From assembly GCA_964480275.1 (NCBI GenBank), contig CAYZOC010000015.1:1-21610 (forward strand): DNA of 21,610 bases. Reading direction: 5' to 3'. The position numbers were made by a program, and so were the translations under genes. Within the stretch, counting starts at the first letter, position 1, and the number at the start of each line of letters is the position of its first letter. The notes under the pieces were generated by a model. That model made no database searches and had not been told where the DNA came from. It was given only the letters and a program-made list of their open reading frames with translations. This document shows, piece after piece, positions 15,341 through 21,610 of the stretch. Source of the stretch: DATESG01 sp964480275. Its GTDB lineage: Bacteria > Bacillota_I > Bacilli_A > RFN20 > CAG-826.

Positions 15341-15805
15341 TTATTCTAAATTCTCCCAATCTACTCCTGTTTGTGCATCATCGGGTTTTTCAACCGGCAT
15401 CGTAAACTCCCACTTTGCCGGAACCATGAAAACATAAGAGTTTGATTCGTTTTGTAAACTTATTGTCACATCTTCTAAGGGTGTAATATCATCATTGACA
15501 TATAAATATGGAAAGTACGTAAAAGTTATATAACCTAGTTCGTTGGTTACAAGTCTTGATGTCGGTAGTGAACCGTTAGAAGCATAAAAGTAGATTGTGT
15601 GACCAACGACCGGCTCTTCATTTTTAGTTAAAAGTACTCTAAACCTTACAGAGGAAACCCCATCGGCAATAATATAGTCGTCAGACTTAGCAATCAGTTC
15701 AAATTCATATTGTCGAGCGATTAAATAATCATTTAAATAAAGCCCGCCTAGTGTCAGCACAAGCAATGAACTTGTAATTATTTTTACTAATGTTGTTCTT
15801 TTCAT
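15341..15805 (-). CDS. Small membrane-anchored protein with invasin-like Ig domain
   Basis: A 154-residue protein not usually part of a sugar ABC operon. Residues 7-26 form a single transmembrane helix or uncleaved signal (IITSSLLVLTLGGLYL) and no lipobox is present. Residues about 34-125 fit a bacterial Ig-like group 1 (Big_1/invasin) pattern: IIADGVSSVRFRVLLTKNEE, then PVVGHTIYFYASNGSLP and LVTNELGYITFTYF. The last 25 residues are acidic. The ATG follows the solute-binding protein stop directly (TAAATG) with only a weak GGTG site, so it is translationally coupled to the binding protein. A role as partner or docking element for the binding protein or permease on the outer face is a guess from position. 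Confidence 0.75.
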   Translation of the reverse strand: MKRTTLVKIITSSLLVLTLGGLYLNDYLIARQYEFELIAKSDDYIIADGVSSVRFRVLLTKNEEPVVGHTIYFYASNGSLPTSRLVTNELGYITFTYFPYLYVNDDITPLEDVTISLQNESNSYVFMVPAKWEFTMPVEKPDDAQTGVDWENLE

Positions 15806-17332
15806 TTATAGCACCAAGTTCCACTCTGTATAATTTGTATTCATATTCATTAAAAATCTTCTTGCACCAGCAGCTTGAATTGTATCAACTTGAGCATAAA
15901 ACTGTTCATCATTAAAATTGCCATTAACCCAGTTTTCAAATGTTCGATTTAATTGGTCGGTATGCTCGTCAGTAAACCCTGAAGCCCACGATGCTTTGGG
16001 CATAATTGGAAATTGACTATGAATAAATTCATCAATTAGTTGCGAATGCATCGTATTTTTAACCGCTCCAAGCACACCGCCATTTTCAATACTGATCAGT
16101 GAAACATTCTCGGGCTTAGATAAAAACTTTAGAAATCTGATCGCCGCATCAAGCATCTCTGGATCGTCTTTCACTGCCTCTTTCATGATATTTAGCGAAA
16201 GATCAGGATTTGGTTGATAGGGTCCATAAGAGTATTCGATTTCCTCAAGCAATGGTGAACTATCAGTTGATACGAGTGGGGCAACAAAGACACCAAAATC
16301 AAAATCTCGCACAACATTAGAGTTTTCAACTGGTAATGCCCATAGTCCTTCTTCACGAATACCAACTTGCCCGTTTAACCACTGGGCATTGTAATCAATT
16401 GAAGCCCAGCCCTTATCTAACATCGTCGTATAGTAATAATATAGATTTTGATATAAATCACGGGCCAATTGACCGTTTTGCTTGTTGGGAGAAAATTGTC
16501 CTTCAAGTAAACCACGAGCTTGCTCAATTTTATTAACCATGCCATCGCCATCATAGTCAAGATCATCTTCAATCACTCGAACATAGGAGGGCGACATAAT
16601 CGATTGGAAAACCCAAGCATCAAATGTTGTCGTGGTATCAAAATATAACCATGGGGCAACTCCAACAAAATTTTTGGCTTCTAACAATTCAGTAGCAGTT
16701 ATAAACTCTTGCCATGTCGTCGGAACTTCAGCAATTCCCGCAGTAGAGAAAGCGCGTTTATTGTAGAAATAACCTGTTGAGGCACCTGGATAAACAGTGA
16801 TAGGAATCGCCACTGTTTCCTTGAAAGAATTCATAACTTTGCCACTTTCCCAGATATAATCGCGATATACATCACGCCATGTGTTATAGCCGCCACCATG
16901 GGGCCACGAATCAGGTGCATCTAGATATTCATCAAGTTCCAAGTACCATCCACGATCTTCATACCTGGTTGCCCAACTAAAAGCGACAGCGGGAACTGTT
17001 CCTCCAGCAATTTGTGTGGTAAACCATTGAGCGACCTCGGCGTCCATCCCACCAATTGGTTTGGTCCGTGCCCAAACAATTTCGACATCAGGGTTTTCTT
17101 GCATGAATGCTTCAGCAATATAATAAGTCGAGTTAAAAACTAATGGTTCATCGGCCGTCGGAGTGCGACTAGTCGATGGCATATAACCATGAAGATCAAC
17201 AATTAATCTAGTCTTCCCGCTTATTGCTTCCGACCGCACAAAAGGAATGACGCCAATTGCCGTCACAGTTGTGGCAATCAGTAAATATAAAATTGCTTTT
17301 ATTGCTTTGCTCGAAATATTAACTTTATGCAT
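15806..17332 (-). CDS. Extracellular solute-binding protein of the sugar ABC importer, non-lipoprotein, EF-hand-like loop
   Basis: Family 1 (UgpB/MalE-like) solute-binding protein, 508 residues, long as in AlgQ2 or LplA-type oligosaccharide binders. A hydrophobic segment at 10-31 serves as signal or anchor; there is no Cys lipobox. Typical features: FNSTYYIAEAFMQENPDVEI near 66-85, a GYFYNKRAFSTAGI hinge stretch (187-200), VPTTWQEF, and late-domain FLKFLSKPENV. D259-E270 reads DYDGDGMVNKIE, a perfect 12-residue EF-hand-type calcium loop. The start ATG at 17330-17332 follows GGAGAAG and overlaps the Lgt gene by 8 bases (ATGCATAA); the open frame upstream up to 17389 lies wholly inside the Lgt gene. 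It precedes the two permeases and probably delivers rhamnose-containing oligosaccharides, by inference from context. Confidence 0.9.
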   Translation of the reverse strand: MHKVNISSKAIKAILYLLIATTVTAIGVIPFVRSEAISGKTRLIVDLHGYMPSTSRTPTADEPLVFNSTYYIAEAFMQENPDVEIVWARTKPIGGMDAEVAQWFTTQIAGGTVPAVAFSWATRYEDRGWYLELDEYLDAPDSWPHGGGYNTWRDVYRDYIWESGKVMNSFKETVAIPITVYPGASTGYFYNKRAFSTAGIAEVPTTWQEFITATELLEAKNFVGVAPWLYFDTTTTFDAWVFQSIMSPSYVRVIEDDLDYDGDGMVNKIEQARGLLEGQFSPNKQNGQLARDLYQNLYYYYTTMLDKGWASIDYNAQWLNGQVGIREEGLWALPVENSNVVRDFDFGVFVAPLVSTDSSPLLEEIEYSYGPYQPNPDLSLNIMKEAVKDDPEMLDAAIRFLKFLSKPENVSLISIENGGVLGAVKNTMHSQLIDEFIHSQFPIMPKASWASGFTDEHTDQLNRTFENWVNGNFNDEQFYAQVDTIQAAGARRFLMNMNTNYTEWNLVL

Positions 17333-18083
17333 CTTCTTCTCCATTAGACCGCTTTTTATCTTGATGTTTTTTGATAAATATATAAACAAAAATAGAAGCT
17401 ATTACGGCTAGAATCGAAAACCATTGTGAAGGTGAAAGTGAAAGGAAATATGCACCACGGTCATCACCGCGAATAAATTCAATCATAAAACGCCAAACTC
17501 CATATGCGGCAAGATATATTGGCATTGTATAATGGTTGTTCTTTACAAAGGCTAAATAGAATAATACTGTGGCAAGAATAAATAAGAATATTGCTTCAAA
17601 TAGTTGTGTTGGATAAACAGCGTGATCATGATGTGGAAATTGAACCCCTAACCATGAATCAGTTTCAATCCCATAGCAACATCCTGCCATGAAACATCCA
17701 ACACGACCAAATGCATGAGCGATTGAAATTGAGGCTGGAGCAATAATCAAAAGATCGATAATTTTAGCATCTGAATACTTTTTCTTGACGTAAAAAACAT
17801 AGAGAAGAATAAATGTAAGTGCACCACCAAGTAATCCTCCATAAAAGGTCATAGCAAATGGACGATCTGTATTTCCTTCAAGTGCATCAAATATAGTTTG
17901 AAATAGCATCGCAAAGCCTAGGCCTGCTACAACTGTCAAACAGGCAATCATTGCAATTGTATATTTTAACTTGGCATCCATCTTTATTTTATTAGCATAA
18001 AGATTAAGTAAAACTAGCGCAGCAATAACACCTATAATAATTAAGATATTATAAAGATCAAAAATCCAAATCGTTGGTAACAT
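17325..18083 (-). CDS. lgt: Prolipoprotein diacylglyceryl transferase family protein (GCFxxGCC variant)
   Basis: Polytopic membrane protein of 252 residues in the Lgt family, which moves diacylglyceryl from phosphatidylglycerol to a lipobox Cys. Family layout is present: FYGGLLGG (80-87), AFGRVGCFMAGCCYG (124-138), YPTQLFEA (147-154) and RFMIEFIRGDDR (178-189). The signature differs from E. coli Lgt GRxGNFxNxE: Asn146 is replaced by C130, Glu151 by a Cys (C135), and the His103 position (FHGG) by Tyr. This is a recurrent subfamily in low-GC bacteria, and may be the organism's working Lgt or a paralogue with other substrates. GGAGG precedes the ATG; the gene overlaps the CPBP gene by 26 bases and the binding protein by 8. 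Confidence 0.85.
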   Translation of the reverse strand: MLPTIWIFDLYNILIIIGVIAALVLLNLYANKIKMDAKLKYTIAMIACLTVVAGLGFAMLFQTIFDALEGNTDRPFAMTFYGGLLGGALTFILLYVFYVKKKYSDAKIIDLLIIAPASISIAHAFGRVGCFMAGCCYGIETDSWLGVQFPHHDHAVYPTQLFEAIFLFILATVLFYLAFVKNNHYTMPIYLAAYGVWRFMIEFIRGDDRGAYFLSLSPSQWFSILAVIASIFVYIFIKKHQDKKRSNGEEDA

Positions 18084-18825
18084 TTTTTATCGCCTCCTTC
18101 TTTGCTAGATAAAGATAAATTAAAATTCCATATATCCCGATTAACACCGCAATAGATCCATTCACTAAGTAATAAACATAATCAATGTTTATCGCAAAAG
18201 CCGATGGAATTATCACTCCGTTTAATACATTAAAAAGTAAATGAAACAAAAATGGCCAAACAAAATTTTTAGTGAATACATATAATAATCCAGCACCTAG
18301 ACCAAGGAAAGTTGTATAGGCTACTTGGACTAAGTTTGGAAGAATTGATGTAATTGAAGTTATGCCAGCTAGATGAATGGAGCCAAATATGAGTGCGGAA
18401 ATCACTATCGCCATTATTGGTGTATTTTTCTTTAGAAGTTGATTTATTAATACGACTCTAAAGACTAGTTCTTCCGCTAATACTGCTAATAGGGCAACTC
18501 CTAGACCTTTAGTCACTAATACTTGATCAAAATCAGTAACAGGCGACTTTGTAACAATTACGACAAACAAATTGCTTACTGTTATTAGCAAGAGTGGTAG
18601 TAATAATAGGTCACTCTTTTTTCCCTTTGTGAATAGGGGTCGCTGTATTTTATCTTGAAACATAAGTACGACAAGAAAGACGATAAAACTTAAGCGAAGG
18701 GCTAAATTCAACAAAAACCTCAAAGTTTCATCACTAATGAATCCAAAGAAGAAAGTTGAAGTGGATAGAATATATAGCACGATTAAGAGCAAAGTGTTAT
18801 ACCACCCTTTTTTATTTTCAATCAT
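18058..18825 (-). CDS. CPBP-family intramembrane glutamic endopeptidase
   Basis: A 255-residue membrane protein with about eight hydrophobic segments and all CPBP (Abi/Rce1-like) motifs: EELVFR at 118-123 (catalytic Glu pair and Arg), FGSIH at 147-151 and FHLLFN at 194-199 (His and Asn). Members cut substrates within or beside the membrane; CAAX prenyl protease Rce1 and the myxosortases that process MYXO-CTERM tails belong to this family. The ATG overlaps the RDD stop in ATGA and the 3' end overlaps the Lgt gene by 26 bases, an arrangement suggesting the two act together. The substrate is not shown by the sequence; the Cys-tail surface proteins of this locus are candidates. Confidence 0.88.
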   Translation of the reverse strand: MIENKKGWYNTLLLIVLYILSTSTFFFGFISDETLRFLLNLALRLSFIVFLVVLMFQDKIQRPLFTKGKKSDLLLLPLLLITVSNLFVVIVTKSPVTDFDQVLVTKGLGVALLAVLAEELVFRVVLINQLLKKNTPIMAIVISALIFGSIHLAGITSITSILPNLVQVAYTTFLGLGAGLLYVFTKNFVWPFLFHLLFNVLNGVIIPSAFAINIDYVYYLVNGSIAVLIGIYGILIYLYLAKKEAIKNVTNDLDF

Positions 18826-19571
18826 TTTTTAATGTCCTCATTGATAATTAAGTCTTTAACTAGCACTGTTCGCGACTGAGCAATAAATTGATGAATAGTT
18901 CTTAAATCTTTATTGAGTAAAACAAAGGCAAATAAAATTAGCGGAACGAATACTAGTGTTAACTCACCAAAAATAATATAGGGAAGAATACTTAAAACAA
19001 TAAGAAGAAAAACAAATTGAACAAAAAGTAGAGGTAAACTAATTAATTTTAGTGTGTGCTGATTAATTGTTTTTAATCCCATCACCGTCTTACCAATTGT
19101 CGCGCGATTTTTATTAGTAAGCGGAACAATAAAAAATAAAACAAACTCTGTCACACCAACTACGAGCGCTAATAGAGCAAGACTAGTAAGTTGGTAAGTA
19201 TTGAGGGTGTGTTGATAAGTTATATCATCTTGAAGGAGATTTATATAATCATTCTTAACTTGTTCATCGACATCAATAATATCAATGACAACATACTCTC
19301 CACCCTCATCACTATAAGTAAATGCACCCGGATAATTTTGAATAGTTTCTTCATCAATATAAACTTTCTCACCATAGCCACTTGTTATTTTATATTGATC
19401 TTGAGTGTTCACTATTGTTTTGTGATATTGATGATAAGAGTTGGAAATTGAAGTTGTAAAGACAAGTAAATTAACCGCCCATGCAAATAGAATAAAAAGT
19501 AATAAATCGATTAATCCACTTAAAAATATTTTAGCAGTGGTTGGCTTATTTGATGTATTACTATTATTCAC
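18822..19571 (-). CDS. RDD-family membrane protein
   Basis: A 249-residue protein with one hydrophobic segment at about 16-36 (starting LSGLIDLLLF, the RDD first helix with Asp), an approximately 85-residue polar loop predicted outside (rich in Tyr, Asp, Glu), then three more helices. NKNRATIGKTVMGLKTI (153-169) between helices 2 and 3 is the conserved RDD loop. The function of most RDD proteins is not known; some are ion exchangers or membrane accessory factors. It starts at GTG (19569-19571) behind AGAGGA and overlaps the CPBP gene by four bases, so it is part of the same unit. The long outer loop is larger than in minimal RDD domains. Confidence 0.8.
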   Translation of the reverse strand: MNNSNTSNKPTTAKIFLSGLIDLLLFILFAWAVNLLVFTTSISNSYHQYHKTIVNTQDQYKITSGYGEKVYIDEETIQNYPGAFTYSDEGGEYVVIDIIDVDEQVKNDYINLLQDDITYQHTLNTYQLTSLALLALVVGVTEFVLFFIVPLTNKNRATIGKTVMGLKTINQHTLKLISLPLLFVQFVFLLIVLSILPYIIFGELTLVFVPLILFAFVLLNKDLRTIHQFIAQSRTVLVKDLIINEDIKK

Positions 19572-19592
19572 AATATTCCTCTTTACCTTACA

Positions 19593-21476
19593 CTAAATAA
19601 TTCTAAAATCTATATCCGGATGCCAAACTTCAATATTTTTTGCATTAAAATCAATAAATATTTGAGACTCGTTTGTGTTATGACGATCAAGTTCAACTAG
19701 AATTTGCTCTTCATTTACTACCACATTTGCATATAACTTATTACCATAATCAAATCGTTGAGTGATCTGTGCTCTAAACCCTTTTTCGTTATTTGCAACA
19801 AGATCTTGTTGATTAAAAATAAATTTGTATTGTTTTTTAAAGCTTTTTCTTCCATCAATATCAATAAGTTTTTGCGCAATACTTTTATCTACATACTTCT
19901 TATAACCGGCAATATCAAAATAATAAAGTGTTTTGCGCTTGCCTTCGATCTTAACTTTCTCTCTTGCAAGCTTTCCTTTAATACTTTCTTTGATGCCAAC
20001 GGGTACAACTAGATCAATCTGATTTTCTAGAACACGAAGTTGATCAAACGCAAGTGAAAATTTAAAATCATCACCTACATTGTATTCACCTTCCACAATC
20101 GCAAATAGATACTTGTCTTCTACGTGTAAATGTAATAACTTGTTTGTGCTGAATTCTTCAATCTTCGCAATTTTGAGACTGAAATCATTTCCCTTAACAA
20201 TACTTTGAGGAGAAATTTCAATTGTAACATTTTTAGCGTTTTCCAGTTTATCGAGATAGGCTGGTGGCATTTTGACACTTTGTCCAAAAAGACTTATTTT
20301 TTCCTTATTAATAGTTGCGTTGAATGAACTAAAATCAGGAATATCTTTCAAAATAGACTGTTCATTTTCATCATCAAATATATGAATCTTTTCAACCTTT
20401 AAAGCTAAGTTTACAACTTGACCTGTCTCGACAACCGCTTCTTCATCGGCTTTAACAATAATCGACTTTGCATCCTCGGATATCATAAAGCTATCACTAT
20501 TTTGTTCAAGATCGCCATAGATAATAACCTCATTGCCGAGTTTTTCATAGAAATTTACGGTCAATGTAAGTCCTGTTGCCTCTTCGGATAGTGAAAAATG
20601 TTCAGGTCGAACGCCAAGACTAACCGGTTTTTCTCCATTCAAGTATTTATCATCGAGTTTACAAACATATTCATAAGGTAATCGATAAGAGGATTTTTCA
20701 TTAAAAGTTATAATGACTTGGTCTTTATCACGCTTTAATGTGACATGAAAAAAGTTCATCTGGGGAGTTCCAATAAAGCCCGCAACAAATTTATTACATG
20801 GTTTATAGTATAAATTCATTGGTTCGTCAATTTGTTGAACATAACCATCTTTCATAACCACAATCCTTGTTCCCATCGTCATTGCTTCGACTTGGTCGTG
20901 GGTAACATAGATAAAAGTTGTTTCTAATTTCTTGTGAAGTTTTGTGATCTCGCTACGCATCGAGGCTCGTAGCTTTGCGTCTAAGTTTGAAAGTGGCTCA
21001 TCGAAAAGAAACACTTTAGGATTGCGAACAATTGCTCGCCCAAGTGCAACTCTTTGCCGCTGACCGCCTGACATCTCTTTGGGCTTCTTTTGGAGATAGT
21101 CTTCTAAATCTAAAATTTTGACAGCTTCTGATATTTTTTCTTTAATTATGTGATCTTTGACTTTCCGGTTTTTCAATCCAAACGCCATATTATCGTAAAC
21201 TGTCATATGCGGATATAAGGCATAGTTTTGAAACACCATCGCTATATCCCGATCTTCTGCTTCAACTTCATTAACTAATTGACCATCTAAAAAAAGTTCA
21301 CCGGCAGTAATTTCTTCTAACCCGGCAATCATCCGTAGTGTTGTTGATTTACCACAACCTGATGGACCAACAAAAACAATAAACTCTTTGTCGGCAATAT
21401 CGATTGAAAAATCATTAACCGCTTTAACCCCATTTGGATATACCTTATATAGGCGATTGAGTCTTAAATAAGCCAT
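19593..21476 (-). CDS. Sugar ABC transporter ATP-binding protein (MsmX/UgpC type) with long C-terminal extension
   Basis: ATPase of the importer, 627 residues against about 360-380 for MsmX/UgpC/MalK. Walker A GPSGCGKST (37-45), Q-loop Q83 in VFQNYALYPHMTV, signature MSGGQRQRVALGRA (135-148), Walker B VFLFDEPLSNLD (155-166) and switch H193 (YVTHDQVEAMTMG) are intact. A TOBE/regulatory domain follows (SLGVRPEHFSL, 286-296) and ends normally at VEKIHIFDDENEQ (361-373). Residues about 376-627 are an extra, beta-rich, Lys-rich region; parts such as VTIEISPQSIV look like further TOBE-like units. Mycoplasma sugar ATPases are also longer than usual. AAGGAG lies before the ATG and a good promoter is 90 bases upstream, so this gene leads the transport operon. 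MsmX-type ATPases often serve several importers. Confidence 0.93.
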   Translation of the reverse strand: MAYLRLNRLYKVYPNGVKAVNDFSIDIADKEFIVFVGPSGCGKSTTLRMIAGLEEITAGELFLDGQLVNEVEAEDRDIAMVFQNYALYPHMTVYDNMAFGLKNRKVKDHIIKEKISEAVKILDLEDYLQKKPKEMSGGQRQRVALGRAIVRNPKVFLFDEPLSNLDAKLRASMRSEITKLHKKLETTFIYVTHDQVEAMTMGTRIVVMKDGYVQQIDEPMNLYYKPCNKFVAGFIGTPQMNFFHVTLKRDKDQVIITFNEKSSYRLPYEYVCKLDDKYLNGEKPVSLGVRPEHFSLSEEATGLTLTVNFYEKLGNEVIIYGDLEQNSDSFMISEDAKSIIVKADEEAVVETGQVVNLALKVEKIHIFDDENEQSILKDIPDFSSFNATINKEKISLFGQSVKMPPAYLDKLENAKNVTIEISPQSIVKGNDFSLKIAKIEEFSTNKLLHLHVEDKYLFAIVEGEYNVGDDFKFSLAFDQLRVLENQIDLVVPVGIKESIKGKLAREKVKIEGKRKTLYYFDIAGYKKYVDKSIAQKLIDIDGRKSFKKQYKFIFNQQDLVANNEKGFRAQITQRFDYGNKLYANVVVNEEQILVELDRHNTNESQIFIDFNAKNIEVWHPDIDFRII

Positions 21477-21565
21477 TATTTTCTCCTTGTGAGTTTTGAA
21501 GTAAAAATACTAGAAATATTTACTCTTGCTCTCATAAAACTATTCGATTATTTACAATATATACA

Positions 21566-21594
21566 ATAATAAACCGATTTACTAGTCTTTTCAA
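21566..21594 (-). promoter_or_regulatory. Predicted promoter and operator of the transport operon
   Basis: Minus-strand TTGAAA (21589-21594), 17 bases, TATTAT (21566-21571). The plus-strand repeat TAAACCGATTTA (21570-21581) lies between and over the -10 box, a position where bound repressor would block RNA polymerase. The site matches the operator-like repeat at 12501-12520 at 16 of 20 bases. Confidence 0.6.
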
Positions 21595-21610
21595 ACATAT
21601 AAAATAGGTA

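Noticed and set aside
19191..19451. Plus-strand 86-residue hydrophobic open frame
   Set aside because: Antisense to the polar loop of the RDD protein; hydrophobicity arises from complementing AT-rich codons.
1..21610. Mycoplasma/Spiroplasma genetic code (TGA as Trp)
   Set aside because: TGA ends several conserved genes at the expected place and TGG is used for Trp in conserved motifs.
1..21610. tRNA, rRNA, insertion sequences or phage genes
   Set aside because: I looked through the intergenic stretches and proteins and saw no cloverleaf, rRNA, transposase, integrase or terminal inverted repeats.

Overview
The window is AT-rich and every supported gene lies on the minus strand, so the reading order is right to left. 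It looks like a draft or metagenome-assembled genome of a low-GC Bacillota/Mycoplasmatota lineage close to the Izemoplasmatales, Acholeplasmatales, Haloplasmatales or RF39-type Bacilli. The basis is base composition, good AGGAGG-type ribosome sites, lipoprotein and surface-protein style, and an unusually long mollicute-like sugar ABC ATPase. TGA is used as a normal stop (rhaA, the GH78 gene, the CPBP and RDD genes, the second permease), so the code is standard and Mycoplasma/Spiroplasma proper are unlikely. A run of exactly 100 N (10870-10969) marks a scaffold gap.

The locus reads as an L-rhamnoside utilisation cluster. Transport operon (21476 down to 12630): sugar ABC ATPase with a C-terminal extension, RDD membrane protein, CPBP intramembrane protease homologue, Lgt-family protein, a long solute-binding protein, a small anchored Ig-like protein, two permeases and a nucleoside hydrolase. 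A 348-base regulatory gap (12282-12629) follows. Hydrolysis and catabolism operon (12281 down to 1708): two surface proteins with matching Cys-TM-basic C-terminal tails, a GH106-like lipoprotein glycosidase, a cytoplasmic GH78 alpha-L-rhamnosidase, and rhaB, rhaA, rhaD. A third unit with its own promoter holds a ribokinase-family gene and a LacI-family regulator cut off by the window start.

Inferred logic: surface proteins bind and the GH106-like lipoprotein trims a rhamnose-containing glycan; the ABC system imports fragments; GH78 releases L-rhamnose inside; RhaA, RhaB and RhaD convert it to DHAP and lactaldehyde. Nucleoside hydrolase plus ribokinase suggests a ribosyl arm. Operator-like CG-centred inverted repeats lie in or beside the predicted promoters of all three units, consistent with control by the LacI protein.

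The most interesting possibility is a Cys-dependent surface anchoring system: two tripartite C-terminal tails (GCF, transmembrane helix, basic end) encoded close to a CPBP protease and an Lgt paralogue whose signature has Cys where E. coli Lgt has Asn and Glu. Other oddities are a ribokinase gene with no ATG/GTG/TTG at its expected start, a RhaB about 50 residues short at the C-terminus, and a solute-binding protein without a lipobox but with a perfect EF-hand-type loop.
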